DNA from: Bacteroidota bacterium
GTDB lineage: Bacteria; Bacteroidota; Ignavibacteria; Kapaibacteriales; Kapaibacteriaceae
Length of the DNA: 19,699 bases
Direction of reading: 5' to 3'
NCBI GenBank assembly: GCA_003488525.1
Contig: DNLG01000038.1
Span: 5,169 to 24,867, forward strand
Part shown: in pieces, positions 1-7,836 of the stretch
How positions within the stretch are numbered: position 1 is the first letter of the stretch
Layout: each line of letters begins with the position of its first letter
The notes under the pieces: model-generated
The model's database searches: none
The model's input: the letters and a program-made list of their open reading frames with translations, nothing else
What the model was told of the DNA's origin: nothing
Made by a program: the position numbers and the translations under genes

Positions 1-542
1 ACAACTGGTGTCTCTTCGACAACTTCCTCAGCCACGACGGCCGCTGCCACTGGGGCTGCTACCTTCGGTGTGAAGGACGGCTTTGGCTTGGCTGGGCCCT
101 TGGCTGCTGGGCGGCGGCGCGCCGATGAGGAGCGTCCATCCTGCGGATTGGACCAGTCCACCAGCTCGATCATGGCTGTCTCCGATGCATCACCGCGGCG
201 AAGGCCGAGCTTGGTGATACGTGTGTAACCGCCATCACGTTCCGCAACCAGCGGTGCGATCGTGTCGAACAGTTCCTGAAGAACACCCTTGTTCTTGATA
301 AAGCGGCCGACCATGCGACGGTTGTGTACGTCGACTCCTGTGATCGTACCGGCCTTCTCAGAACGGTGAGCGTTCCGGGCGCGGGTGATAAGCTGTTCGG
401 CAAAAGGACGGAGCTCCTTGGCCTTTGCCAGCGTCGTTACGAGCCGCTTGTGCTCGAACAATGACGTGGCCATGTTCGCCATGAGGGCCCGCTTGTGGCT
501 TGCCGTACGCTTCAGTTTCCGGCCTGCATACCCGTGTCGCAT
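1..542 (-). CDS. rplQ: 50S ribosomal protein L17 (partial, 3' end missing)
   Basis: L17 is a structural protein of the large subunit. Translating the minus strand from the ATG at 542 gives 180 residues with no stop before the window edge, so the C-terminus is missing. The N-terminus MRHGYAGRKLKRTASHKRAL is the L17 signature, and the core (YTRITKLGLRRGDASETAMIEL) ends near residue 130. After it comes a tail, first basic with Arg, Lys and Pro, then rich in Ala, Val and Glu. Such tails are common in L17 of the Bacteroidota/Chlorobiota group, where the protein is much longer than the ~120-residue E. coli form. An AGGAG site lies 9 bases before the ATG. The gene directly follows rpoA, the usual last position of the alpha operon. 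Confidence 0.95.
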   Translation of the reverse strand, partial: MRHGYAGRKLKRTASHKRALMANMATSLFEHKRLVTTLAKAKELRPFAEQLITRARNAHRSEKAGTITGVDVHNRRMVGRFIKNKGVLQELFDTIAPLVAERDGGYTRITKLGLRRGDASETAMIELVDWSNPQDGRSSSARRRPAAKGPAKPKPSFTPKVAAPVAAAVVAEEVVEETPV

Positions 543-568
543 GATCTTCTACTCCTTACCTGTCATTT

Positions 569-1585
569 TCACGATTTTGAAACATCGTCACGCAGATACT
601 CGTCCACATTCATGCCGAAGTGGAGTCCGTTCTGAACAACGACCTCTGCCAATTCCGAGAGGGACTTGCGACCAAAGTTGCGGAACTTCAGAAGGTCCGT
701 CTCTTGCAGGCCGACAAGATCGGCCAGCGACTTGATGTTAGCTGCCTTGAGGCAATTGTGGGCGCGTACACTCAGTTCCAGCTCGTCAACCGGCTGGAGA
801 AGGATCCGACGGATGCGTGTGCGCTCACGATCAACTTCTGTGTCTGCGGCTGTTGATTCTGTTGTATCAACCGAGCCAGCTGCCGTTGGGTTAACACCGA
901 GCAAAAGTGCAATGTGCGAGCGAAGGATACCGGCCGAAGTTTCGACGGCTTCCTTGGCAGTGATCGATCCATCCGTTGATACGTCGAGAACGAGGCGCTC
1001 GTAGTCCGTCTTCTGTCCGACGCGGAAAGGCTCGACGTTGAAGACCACGTTCTTGACAGGCGTATAGATCGCGTCGATCGGAAGCATGCCGACTGGAAAG
1101 TCCGTCACGTTCTGCTCTTCAGCAGGAATGTATCCCTTACCACGCCCGATACGGATCTCGACGTCGAAGTCGGCATCATTGGCAAGTGTGGCAATCTTCT
1201 TGGCAGGATCGAGCACCTCAAGCGCACCGGCAGAAGCGTCCTGAATCATTTGCGCTGTCCAGCTCGACACACCCTTGACGCGGAAGCTCACACGGTTTGG
1301 AGCTTTCGGATCGACGACGCGGAAACGGACCTCCTTCAGATTCAGGATGATCTCGCACATGTCTTCGACAACGCCCGGGATGGTCTGGAATTCATGTTGG
1401 ACGTCGGAGATCTTCACGCCCACGATCGCCGATCCTTGGATCGATGAGATGAGGACGCGACGGAAAGCGTTGCCAATCGTCGTTCCATAGCCTTCTTCCA
1501 GTGGATTCAGCACAAAACGAGCGTGGTACGAGCTTCCCAATTCTTCGACGACGACGCCTTCCGGCATCTGCATCTGCATGTTCAT
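569..1585 (-). CDS. rpoA: DNA-directed RNA polymerase subunit alpha
   Basis: This is the alpha subunit, which dimerises to start RNA polymerase assembly and contacts promoter UP elements and activators. It has 338 residues, a normal length. The N-terminal domain (about 1-232) holds the assembly motif LEEGYGTTIGNAFRRVL (29-45). A Ser/Thr/Asp-rich linker (about 232-262) leads to the C-terminal DNA-binding domain, with VRAHNCLK (Arg274 matching E. coli Arg265) and FGRKSLSEL. The protein starts with a run of alternating Met residues, so start choice is slightly uncertain. The ATG at 1585 has AAGGA five bases upstream. rpoA normally follows rpsD, but here it follows rpsK directly, 46 bases away. 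Confidence 0.98.
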   Translation of the reverse strand: MNMQMQMPEGVVVEELGSSYHARFVLNPLEEGYGTTIGNAFRRVLISSIQGSAIVGVKISDVQHEFQTIPGVVEDMCEIILNLKEVRFRVVDPKAPNRVSFRVKGVSSWTAQMIQDASAGALEVLDPAKKIATLANDADFDVEIRIGRGKGYIPAEEQNVTDFPVGMLPIDAIYTPVKNVVFNVEPFRVGQKTDYERLVLDVSTDGSITAKEAVETSAGILRSHIALLLGVNPTAAGSVDTTESTAADTEVDRERTRIRRILLQPVDELELSVRAHNCLKAANIKSLADLVGLQETDLLKFRNFGRKSLSELAEVVVQNGLHFGMNVDEYLRDDVSKS

Positions 1586-1613
1586 GACTTTCCTTTGATC
1601 AGTTTCACACGAT

Positions 1614-1649
1614 AAAAAAAGAAGGGGCCGATTAGACGCGGCGCTTCTT
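1614..1649 (-). terminator. Terminator-like hairpin at the rpsK-rpoA junction
   Basis: On the minus strand, AAGAAG (last Lys codons of S11), one unpaired C and GCCG pair with CGGC, CC and CTTCTT across the loop CGTCTAAT. A run of further Ts follows. The stem is thus 6 + 4 base pairs with a small internal loop, and the rpsK stop codon lies in the hairpin loop. The shape is that of an intrinsic terminator, but no consensus promoter for rpoA lies downstream. It may therefore be an attenuator or only partly effective. Confidence 0.4.
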
Positions 1650-2018
1650 AGGAGGACGGCAACCGTTGTGCGGAAGCGGCGTCTCGTCCAGGATCGAGAG
1701 AACCTCGAAACCAGCCTGTGTCAGAGCACGGATGGCAGCTTCGCGCCCCGAGCCAGGACCCTTGACGACCACGTCAACCTTACGAAGACCCATTTCAAAC
1801 GCTTCGCGGGCGGCCTTGTCAGCCGACACCTGTGAAGCGTAAGGAGTGTTCTTCTTCGATCCGCGGAAGCCATTCTTGCCAGCCGACGACCACGAGAGCG
1901 TGTTGCCGTAGGTGTCCGTTACCGTGACGATGACGTTATTGAACGTTGCGCGAACGAACACTTTTCCGTGAACATCCGATACGATCTTGCGCTTTACGCG
2001 CTTTTTTGCTGCTGCCAT
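1632..2018 (-). CDS. rpsK: 30S ribosomal protein S11
   Basis: S11 lies on the platform of the small subunit and helps shape the cleft holding mRNA at the E site. It has 128 residues, the normal length. Diagnostic segments are [14 protein letters not shown], the [19 protein letters not shown] stretch and the conserved C-terminus [13 protein letters not shown]. It starts with ATG at 2018, with AGGGA about 10 bases upstream overlapping the end of the spacer after rpsM. It lies in the usual rpmJ-rpsM-rpsK order of the alpha operon. The next gene should be rpsD but is rpoA. The 3' end of the reading frame forms one arm of a terminator-like hairpin. Confidence 0.98.
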   Translation of the reverse strand: MAAAKKRVKRKIVSDVHGKVFVRATFNNVIVTVTDTYGNTLSWSSAGKNGFRGSKKNTPYASQVSADKAAREAFEMGLRKVDVVVKGPGSGREAAIRALTQAGFEVLSILDETPLPHNGCRPPKKRRV

Positions 2019-2036
2019 TGTGATTCGTTCCCTGTA

Positions 2037-2414
2037 TTACTTCTTCACTGCCTTCTTCTTACCGGCCACCGTCTTACGCTTACCCTTACGAGTGCGGGCG
2101 TTTGTGCGCGTGCGCTGTCCGCGAGCCGGAAGGCCACGGCGGTGACGAAGACCACGGTAGCACCCAACGTCCATCAGACGCTTGATGTTCAGCTGAACTT
2201 CTGAGCGAAGCTGTCCTTCAACCTTATAGTCGGCAATCGCCTGACGGATGCGGGCAACTTCGTCATCGGTCCAGGTCGATACACGCTTGCTGTGATCGAT
2301 CCCCGCTTTGTCGAGCACTTGTGTGCTGACCGTGCGGCCGATGCCGTAGATGTATGTGAGCGCGATGATTCCGCGCTTGTTTTTTGGTAGGTCGATACCT
2401 GCGATACGAGCCAC
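2037..2414 (-). CDS. rpsM: 30S ribosomal protein S13
   Basis: S13 is in the small-subunit head and forms intersubunit bridges with 23S rRNA and L5. The 125-residue product starts [14 protein letters not shown] and has the helix-two-turn-helix segment TYIYGIGRT. The rRNA-binding stretch [27 protein letters not shown] sits before a long Lys-rich tail that reaches toward the P-site tRNA. The start codon is GTG (2414-2412). An AGGAGA ribosome binding site eight bases upstream, just after the rpmJ stop, supports it. Confidence 0.98.
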   Translation of the reverse strand: MARIAGIDLPKNKRGIIALTYIYGIGRTVSTQVLDKAGIDHSKRVSTWTDDEVARIRQAIADYKVEGQLRSEVQLNIKRLMDVGCYRGLRHRRGLPARGQRTRTNARTRKGKRKTVAGKKKAVKK

Positions 2415-2429
2415 GTCGTGTCTCCTGAA

Positions 2430-2546
2430 TTAGCCTTGGCGTTGCTTGAAGCGTGGGTTTTTCTTGTTGATCACGTACACCCGACCCTTGCGGCGGACGA
2501 TCTTGTCCTCCGGGCTGCGCTTCTTGACTGATGCTTGAACTTTCAT
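2430..2546 (-). CDS. rpmJ: 50S ribosomal protein L36, cysteine-free form
   Basis: This is the smallest large-subunit protein at 38 residues. I read it directly from the sequence: it starts [20 protein letters not shown] and ends NPRFKQRQG. The family core ([14 protein letters not shown]) is intact. The zinc-binding Cys/His residues of the common form are absent, and there is no Cys at all, so this is the zinc-independent (C-minus) type seen in Bacteroidota. An AGGTGA site lies four bases before the ATG. It sits between infA and rpsM, the expected place. Confidence 0.95.
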   Translation of the reverse strand: MKVQASVKKRSPEDKIVRRKGRVYVINKKNPRFKQRQG

Positions 2547-2573
2547 GTTTTCACCTGTGAGTGAGCTTCGTCG

Positions 2574-2792
2574 TTACTTGTACCGGTACACAATTCGACC
2601 CTTTGACAGATCGTATGGCGACATCTCCACCGTGACCTTGTCGCCACGGAAGATCTTGATGAAGTGCATACGCATCTTGCCCGATACGTGTGCGAGGATC
2701 TTGTGCCCGTTATCCAGCTTAACGATAAACTGGGTGTTCGGGAGTGCCTCCTCGATCGTACCATCTACGCGTATGACGTCTTCACGACCCAT
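2574..2792 (-). CDS. infA: Translation initiation factor IF-1
   Basis: IF-1 binds the A site of the 30S subunit during initiation and works with IF-2 and IF-3. The product is 72 residues, the usual length, and forms one OB fold (S1-like). Family segments are [30 protein letters not shown] and the C-terminus GRIVYRYK. I chose the ATG at 2792, giving [11 protein letters not shown], which aligns with the normal N-terminus MAKEDAI. An in-frame TTG at 2804 would add four residues but sits too close to the AAAGGA site to use it. The site is about 13 bases from the ATG, a long spacing. Confidence 0.95.
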   Translation of the reverse strand: MGREDVIRVDGTIEEALPNTQFIVKLDNGHKILAHVSGKMRMHFIKIFRGDKVTVEMSPYDLSKGRIVYRYK

Positions 2793-2817
2793 GCTGTGAA
2801 CCAATTCCTTTGTTTGT

Positions 2818-3612
2818 TTACCACTCCGTCAGAATTCTCGGCGTCGTCCCGTCAACCACCACGGTGTGCTCGAAGTGTGCCGATGGTTTCCCATCTGCGG
2901 CGTACACCGTCCAGCCGTCTCGGGCCGTGTGAACATGGAAAAGCCCAAGATTCACCATCGGCTCGATTGCCAGAGCCATTCCAGTCTGTAGTCTCACGTT
3001 CGGATATCGATTGCGATGCAACAGGCCAGGAACAAAGTTTGGGACAGGGGGCTCTTCATGTAGGTGCTGACCGATGCCATGACCTACGAGCTCCCTAACC
3101 ACTGAGAAGCCTTGATTTTCAACACACGTCTGAACGGCACGGGCAATGTCATATACCCGGTGTCCATCCACGACCTGTTCGATGCCCAGCCGCAGAGATT
3201 CCTGCGTGGCCTCCAACAGGCGTTGTTTTTCTTCAGAGATCGCGCCGACAGCGAATGTGAAAGCGCTGTCTCCGAAGTACCCGTCTTTTTGTACACCCAC
3301 GTCTACCGAGACGATCTGTCCCTCTTTAAGGACACGCTGACTCGGCATGCCGTGAACGACCTCTTCGTCGATGCTTACGCACAATGTGTACGGGTAGACT
3401 TTTGTATCGACCTCGTACCCCTTGAACGCCGGCTCGGCACCACGCGTACGGATAAAATCCTCTGCAATGGCATCAAGCTCGAGTGTCACGGCTCCTGGCA
3501 CAACGTACTCTTGGAGATGCTGGAGCACGTCCGCAACAATGCGGCATGCACCTTCGATCTTCAGGATCGCATCCGCGGTGTGAACCGGAACACGAACGTT
3601 TGCCGCAGCCAT
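2818..3612 (-). CDS. map: Methionine aminopeptidase, type I
   Basis: This enzyme removes the initiator Met from new proteins in the cytosol. It has 264 residues and the pita-bread fold. The five metal ligands are visible: Asp104 (SVDVG), Asp115 (FGDSAF), His178 (GHGIG), Glu217 (AIEPM) and Glu248 (HFEHT). The substrate-side histidines His87 (VVHGMP) and His185 (LHEEP) are also present. No SH3-like N-terminal zinc extension is seen, so it is type Ia. It lies between secY and infA, typical of FCB bacteria and many others that have lost adk from this site. It starts five bases after the secY stop. The only Shine-Dalgarno-like AGGAG lies ~17 bases upstream in a small inverted repeat, so translation may be coupled to secY. 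Confidence 0.97.
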   Translation of the reverse strand: MAAANVRVPVHTADAILKIEGACRIVADVLQHLQEYVVPGAVTLELDAIAEDFIRTRGAEPAFKGYEVDTKVYPYTLCVSIDEEVVHGMPSQRVLKEGQIVSVDVGVQKDGYFGDSAFTFAVGAISEEKQRLLEATQESLRLGIEQVVDGHRVYDIARAVQTCVENQGFSVVRELVGHGIGQHLHEEPPVPNFVPGLLHRNRYPNVRLQTGMALAIEPMVNLGLFHVHTARDGWTVYAADGKPSAHFEHTVVVDGTTPRILTEW

Positions 3613-3617
3613 CGACG

Positions 3618-4970
3618 TCAGGAGGTAGCTCCTGCACGCCCCCTGATCTTGCCGGTCTTCATGAATCCGTCATAGTGACGCATCAGGAGATACGACTCGA
3701 TCTGCTGGAGGGTGTCGAGAGCCACACCAACGACAATGAGTAGACTAGTTCCGCCAAAGAACGCTGCGAGTTCAGGTTGCACGGTCAGGACGTTCATCGC
3801 GAACGTCGGCAGGATGGCAATGATCGCTAGGAACATTGCTCCGGGCAACGTGATCCTCGTCAGGATGTTTTCGATGTATTCAGAGGTTGCCTCACCTGGG
3901 CGAACACCCGGGATGAAACCGCCGTTCTTCTTCATGTTGTCCGACACTTCCTTCGGGTTGAAAGCGATGGCCGTGTAGAAATACGTGAAGAAAACGATCA
4001 TCAGGCCGTAGATCAGCGAGTACAGGAACCCGTCCGGACGCAACGCGATTTCTACCGAGCGGAGGAATTCCGCATCCGGGAAGAATGACGCGATCGTGCC
4101 GGGAATGAACAGGATCGACTGGGCGAAGATGATCGGCATAACGCCGGCCGTGTTCACACGAAGAGGGATGTACTGCGTTGTTCCGCCATAGACCTTGCGG
4201 CCAACGACGCGCTTGGCATACTGGACCGGAATCCGGCGAGCCCCTTGGGTGATCAGAACAACAGCTGCGATGATGCCAAGAAGCAGAACAAGGAAGATCG
4301 CCGTGACGACTAGTTCACGTCCGATAAGCCCCGCGCCACTGCTTGCGGATGTCACGAATTGCTGATACAGACCAACCGGAAGACGCGAGATAATGCCAAT
4401 GAAGATGATCAGCGAGATTCCGTTGCCAAGGCCACGATCGGTGATCTGCTCGCCGATCCACATCAGACCCATGGTACCAGCCGTAAGGATCAGAACGCTT
4501 GTCAACGTCCAAAAAAAGCCAGGGTCAGGGATCGAGCCGCTGTAGTCATTTACAAGCTTGATCGTAACGCCCCATGCCTGCAGTGCAGCAATTGGGATCG
4601 TCAGTACGCGAGTCAGCTGATTGATCTTCCGACGTCCGTCGTCGCCCTCGCGCTGCATCTTCTGCAGTTGCGGAAGCACAACGCCACCGATCTGAAGAAT
4701 GATGCTTGCCGAGATATACGGCATGATTCCGAGGGCGAAGATGGCGGCGTTTTCAAAAGCGCCACCAACGAAGAGATTATAGATCTGAAAGATCCCGCTG
4801 TCGGCCGCATTGGCCTCAACAGCCGCCTTGAGCGATGCCGTGTCGATGCCTGGGATCGCGATAAGCGATCCAACGCGCACGGCAAGCAGCGCGATCAGCG
4901 TAAAAATGATGCGATCGCGGAGCTCGTCGATCCGGAACATGTTCCGGAAAGTGGTCACGATATTAGCCAT
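3618..4970 (-). CDS. secY: Protein translocase subunit SecY
   Basis: SecY is the channel-forming subunit of the Sec translocon in the cytoplasmic membrane. The 450-residue product has about ten hydrophobic segments. It carries the SecY hallmarks GIMPYISASIILQ (81-93), QREGDDGRRKINQLTR (about 107-122), the plug region after the first helix (VGSLIAIPGID) and the cytosolic loop NPKEVSDNMKKNGGFIPG. The ATG at 4970 overlaps the rplO stop by eight bases (ATGGCTAA), suggesting translational coupling. It is the last gene of the spc block. No adk follows. Confidence 0.98.
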   Translation of the reverse strand: MANIVTTFRNMFRIDELRDRIIFTLIALLAVRVGSLIAIPGIDTASLKAAVEANAADSGIFQIYNLFVGGAFENAAIFALGIMPYISASIILQIGGVVLPQLQKMQREGDDGRRKINQLTRVLTIPIAALQAWGVTIKLVNDYSGSIPDPGFFWTLTSVLILTAGTMGLMWIGEQITDRGLGNGISLIIFIGIISRLPVGLYQQFVTSASSGAGLIGRELVVTAIFLVLLLGIIAAVVLITQGARRIPVQYAKRVVGRKVYGGTTQYIPLRVNTAGVMPIIFAQSILFIPGTIASFFPDAEFLRSVEIALRPDGFLYSLIYGLMIVFFTYFYTAIAFNPKEVSDNMKKNGGFIPGVRPGEATSEYIENILTRITLPGAMFLAIIAILPTFAMNVLTVQPELAAFFGGTSLLIVVGVALDTLQQIESYLLMRHYDGFMKTGKIRGRAGATS

Positions 4971-5424
4971 GAACAGTTACCGCTCCTCCGGCAGATTCGA
5001 TCTTGCTCTTGGCAGCCGCCGAGATCTTGTCACACGAAACATTCAGCGTTGCTGAAAGATCGCCGTTGCCAAGGATCTTGACAGGAGCAGACTTAACGCG
5101 GATGACGCCAAGGCTCAGAAGTACGTCCTTCGACACAACGCCGTCGGTGATACGCTTCTCGTCCACAAGACGCTGCAGCGTGGCGACGTTGACTTCCTGA
5201 TACTCAACGCGGTTGATGTTGGTGAAGCCGAACTTCGGGATACGGCGCGTGAGCGTCATCTGCCCACCCTCGAAGCCTCGGCTTTGATGGCCGCCGCTTC
5301 GAGACTGGTGTCCCTTGTGACCGCGTGTAGCCGTGCCACCATGGCCCGAACCAGCACCGCGACCAACGCGCTTCTTTTTGTGACGTGAGCCCGGAGCGGG
5401 CGAAAGATTTCCGATGTGTTTCAT
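4963..5424 (-). CDS. rplO: 50S ribosomal protein L15
   Basis: L15 binds late in large-subunit assembly. The 153-residue protein has the extended, Gly/Arg-rich N-terminus of the family: LSPAPGSRHKKKRVGRGAGS, then GHGGTATRGHKGHQSRSGG and FEGGQMTLTRRIPKFGF. It ends in the globular domain containing ILGNGDLSATLNV. The rpmD stop codon is part of its TGAGG ribosome binding site. Its stop codon is inside the start of secY. Confidence 0.97.
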   Translation of the reverse strand: MKHIGNLSPAPGSRHKKKRVGRGAGSGHGGTATRGHKGHQSRSGGHQSRGFEGGQMTLTRRIPKFGFTNINRVEYQEVNVATLQRLVDEKRITDGVVSKDVLLSLGVIRVKSAPVKILGNGDLSATLNVSCDKISAAAKSKIESAGGAVTVHG

Positions 5425-5432
5425 TGTTGGCC

Positions 5433-5615
5433 TCAGTCTGCGATCTCTTCAACGGTCACGAGATGGCGAACAGCGTTCACCATTCCCAAAATCTGGGGGT
5501 TCTTCGGCTTGATCGAAACGTAATTCGGACGTCCGAGTCCAAGGGCCTTGATGGTCTCCTTGTGAGCCTTGAGCGCACCGATTTGCGACTTCACTTGTGT
5601 GATCTTGAGTTTCAT
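5433..5615 (-). CDS. rpmD: 50S ribosomal protein L30
   Basis: L30 is a small large-subunit protein. The 60-residue product is of normal length and contains MKLKITQVKSQIG, the typical turn LGLGRPNYVSIKP (HTVV region variant) and ILGMVNAVRHLVTVEE. An AGGAG site is about 12 bases before the ATG. It sits between rpsE and rplO as in other spc operons. L30 is absent from some bacterial lineages; it is intact here. Confidence 0.95.
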   Translation of the reverse strand: MKLKITQVKSQIGALKAHKETIKALGLGRPNYVSIKPKNPQILGMVNAVRHLVTVEEIAD

Positions 5616-5635
5616 GATAATACTTGCTCCTTGCC

Positions 5636-6139
5636 TTAACCTTGAAGAACCTTTTCGATGCTCACACCGCGACGGGCAGCAACGGCTGCTGCGTCCTCGA
5701 GCTGCATGAGAGCATCCATCGTGGCCTTCACAGTATTGTGTGGATTCGACGAGCCCTGTGACTTCGTCAGCACGTCCTTGACGCCGGCCAATTCCAGGAT
5801 GGCTCGCACGCCACCGGCAGCGATAACACCGGTACCAGGCGTTGCAGGGCGGATCATCACGCGAGCTGCGCCGAACCGACCGATCACTTCGTGCGGAACC
5901 GTGCCGTTCTCTACGCGAACCTTGACAACCGACTTCTTGGCTGCTTCCGTTGCCTTGGTAACGGCATTGGACACTTCGCCAGCCTTGCCCAGGCCGTATC
6001 CGACGTGCCCTTGTTCGTCACCGACCACGACCATTGCTGAGAAGTTGAAACGACGACCGCCTTTAACGACCTTCGCTGTGCGGCCGACGTAGACGATCTT
6101 GTCCTTCAGGTTCAGATCAGAGAGTTTTTGCTTTGCCAC
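5636..6139 (-). CDS. rpsE: 30S ribosomal protein S5
   Basis: S5 is near the mRNA entry channel and affects decoding fidelity. It has 167 residues. The N-terminal double-stranded-RNA-binding domain contains [19 protein letters not shown], the loop where spectinomycin-resistance changes occur elsewhere; it looks wild type. The C-terminal domain has [18 protein letters not shown] and [16 protein letters not shown]. The start codon is GTG (6139-6137), supported by the alignable N-terminus [16 protein letters not shown] and a GGAGA site about eight bases upstream. Confidence 0.97.
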   Translation of the reverse strand: MAKQKLSDLNLKDKIVYVGRTAKVVKGGRRFNFSAMVVVGDEQGHVGYGLGKAGEVSNAVTKATEAAKKSVVKVRVENGTVPHEVIGRFGAARVMIRPATPGTGVIAAGGVRAILELAGVKDVLTKSQGSSNPHNTVKATMDALMQLEDAAAVAARRGVSIEKVLQG

Positions 6140-6165
6140 GTAACTGTTCTCCGTTTCGTTCTTCG

Positions 6166-6534
6166 TTAGAAATCGAGTCCACCCTCACGAGCCGCATCGG
6201 CAAGAGCCTTGACGCGTCCGTGGTACAGGAACCCGTTGCGGTCGAATGCGACCGATGACACATTTGCTGCCTTGGCACGTTCTGCCAGAAGCGTACCGAC
6301 CAGACGGCTTTCTTCAACCTTTGACAGGCCGTTAGCCTTGGCGCGGATGTCTGCATCGACCGTTGAAGCCGAAGCGAGCGTGCGTGCCGATACATCATCG
6401 ATCACTTGAGCGTAGATATGCTTGAGTGAGCGGAAGACCGTAAGGCGCGGGCGTCCAGGCGTCCCCGAAATGTCTTTGCGGACTCGGCGATCGCGGCGTT
6501 CGTGACGGACGTTTTTGAGCTTGATGCGATTCAT
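6166..6534 (-). CDS. rplR: 50S ribosomal protein L18
   Basis: L18 binds 5S rRNA in the central protuberance. The 122-residue product has the basic N-terminus [19 protein letters not shown], then [15 protein letters not shown] and the C-terminal [26 protein letters not shown] that defines the family. The rplF stop is fused to its ribosome binding site (TAAGGAG), with the ATG ten bases farther on. Confidence 0.97.
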   Translation of the reverse strand: MNRIKLKNVRHERRDRRVRKDISGTPGRPRLTVFRSLKHIYAQVIDDVSARTLASASTVDADIRAKANGLSKVEESRLVGTLLAERAKAANVSSVAFDRNGFLYHGRVKALADAAREGGLDF

Positions 6535-6548
6535 GGCGTTCTTTCTCC

Positions 6549-7088
6549 TTACTTACCTGCCGACTTACCGGCCTTGCGACGGATGTATTCACCTTCGTAC
6601 CGAATGCCCTTGCCCTTGTAGGGCTCAGGTGGACGAAGCTTACGTACCTTGGCTGCTACCTCACCAACGAGGTGCTTGTTGATACCCTTCACAGAGAACG
6701 CGGTCGGCGTTGCAACGGCGAACTCAACTCCGTCAGGGGGCATGAACAGGATAGGGTGCGAAAAACCCAGGGAAAGAAGCAGATTCTTGCCGCGCATTTC
6801 GACCTTATATCCGACGCCTTCAATGTTCAGATTCCTGGTGAAGCCGTTCGTGACCCCATCAACCATCCACGCAACATGAGCGCGCGTCAGGCCGTGCAGA
6901 GCGCGGACTTTCTTGTCCTCACTGGCACGCGCAAACGTGAGCGTACCGTTGTCGATCTGCGGTGTGATCGATGCGTCGACCGAAAAGGTCAGTTCACCCT
7001 TGGGCCCCTTGACCGTGCATGTGCCACCGTCGAACTTGACCGTGACGTTGCTCGGGATCGAAATGGGCTTTTTTCCTACTCGTGACAT
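6549..7088 (-). CDS. rplF: 50S ribosomal protein L6
   Basis: L6 sits near the factor-binding site and the sarcin-ricin loop. The 179-residue protein has two related alpha/beta domains. It starts [17 protein letters not shown], has VKGPKGEL in the first domain, and ends with the family signature [31 protein letters not shown] site lies nine bases before the ATG. Length and position between rpsH and rplR are normal. Confidence 0.98.
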   Translation of the reverse strand: MSRVGKKPISIPSNVTVKFDGGTCTVKGPKGELTFSVDASITPQIDNGTLTFARASEDKKVRALHGLTRAHVAWMVDGVTNGFTRNLNIEGVGYKVEMRGKNLLLSLGFSHPILFMPPDGVEFAVATPTAFSVKGINKHLVGEVAAKVRKLRPPEPYKGKGIRYEGEYIRRKAGKSAGK

Positions 7089-7112
7089 GGTGTATTGCTC
7101 CTCGTTCTCTTC

Positions 7113-7508
7113 TTACCAGATGGTGCACAGAACTTCGCCGCCAACGTTTTCGCGGCGGGCCTGCTTGTCGGTCATCACGCCGCGAGGCGTCGAGATGATC
7201 GCAATGCCCAGACCGTTTCGGACACGTGGCAGGCGGTCAACCGCTGCATAGATGCGCCGTCCAGGCTTGCTCACTCGTTGGATCTCCCGAATCACGGGCT
7301 GTCCGTAGTAGTAGCGAAGCTTGAGACTCAACACACCCTGCTTTCCATCTTCCGACTTCGAGAAGTCCTGGATGTAGCCTTGGTCCTTGAGAATCTCCGC
7401 GATGGCCATCTTCAGGTTCGATGATGGTATATCGACACTCTTGTGCCGCGCGGCTGACGCGTTTCGGATCCGCGTCAGAAAATCTGAGATGGTGTCTGTG
7501 ACTGGCAT
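7113..7508 (-). CDS. rpsH: 30S ribosomal protein S8
   Basis: S8 is a primary 16S rRNA binder. In E. coli it represses the spc operon by binding the rplE region. The 131-residue product begins TDTISDFLTRIRNA and has IPSSNLKMAIAEILKDQGYI. It ends with the signature STPRGVMTDKQARRENVGGEVLCTIW. A 38-base gap separates it from rpsN, and no convincing Shine-Dalgarno precedes the ATG, unlike most neighbours. I could not identify a spc-type S8 repressor site. Confidence 0.97.
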   Translation of the reverse strand: MPVTDTISDFLTRIRNASAARHKSVDIPSSNLKMAIAEILKDQGYIQDFSKSEDGKQGVLSLKLRYYYGQPVIREIQRVSKPGRRIYAAVDRLPRVRNGLGIAIISTPRGVMTDKQARRENVGGEVLCTIW

Positions 7509-7546
7509 ACTTCGTCGTCGTTGGTCGTGTTCAAAAAACCGTTGGA

Positions 7547-7816
7547 TTACCAGCTCGCCTTACGCATTCCGGGGATCTTGCCTTCGAGAGCAAGAAGACG
7601 GAACATGTTGCGGCAGAGGCCGTACTTGCGGTAGACACCCTTACCACGTCCGGTAAGAAGGCACCGATTACGAACTCGCGTCGGTGAACTGTTGCGTGGA
7701 AGCTTCTGAAGCCCTACCATATCTCCGGCAGCCTTCAGAGCGGCGCGACGCTCCGCATACTTCGCCACCAGACGAATGCGCTTCTTATTGCGAGCGATGA
7801 TTGATGTTTTCGCCAT
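7547..7816 (-). CDS. rpsN: 30S ribosomal protein S14, long zinc-free form
   Basis: S14 is needed for assembly of the small-subunit head. At 89 residues it is the long (C-minus) type. The two CxxC zinc motifs of the short ~61-residue type are absent; only isolated Cys occur, in [11 protein letters not shown] and LCRNMFR. The start [13 protein letters not shown] and the C-terminus [11 protein letters not shown] are typical. Only a weak GAGAA precedes the ATG. Confidence 0.97.
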   Translation of the reverse strand: MAKTSIIARNKKRIRLVAKYAERRAALKAAGDMVGLQKLPRNSSPTRVRNRCLLTGRGKGVYRKYGLCRNMFRLLALEGKIPGMRKASW

Positions 7817-7836
7817 GAACTGTTCTCGTTGATCGT

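Noticed and set aside
3620..3633. AGGAG-CTAC-CTCCT inverted repeat at the secY-map junction, seen as a regulatory hairpin
   Set aside because: The stem is only five base pairs and lies in secY coding sequence; too weak to claim as a feature.
3112..3675. Open reading frame of 187 codons on the + strand across map
   Set aside because: It is antisense to map, whose metal ligands are all intact; the + frame has no recognisable features.
4359..5081. Open reading frame of 240 codons on the + strand across secY and rplO
   Set aside because: It is fully antisense to two conserved genes, and no ribosome binding site or recognisable domain is seen.
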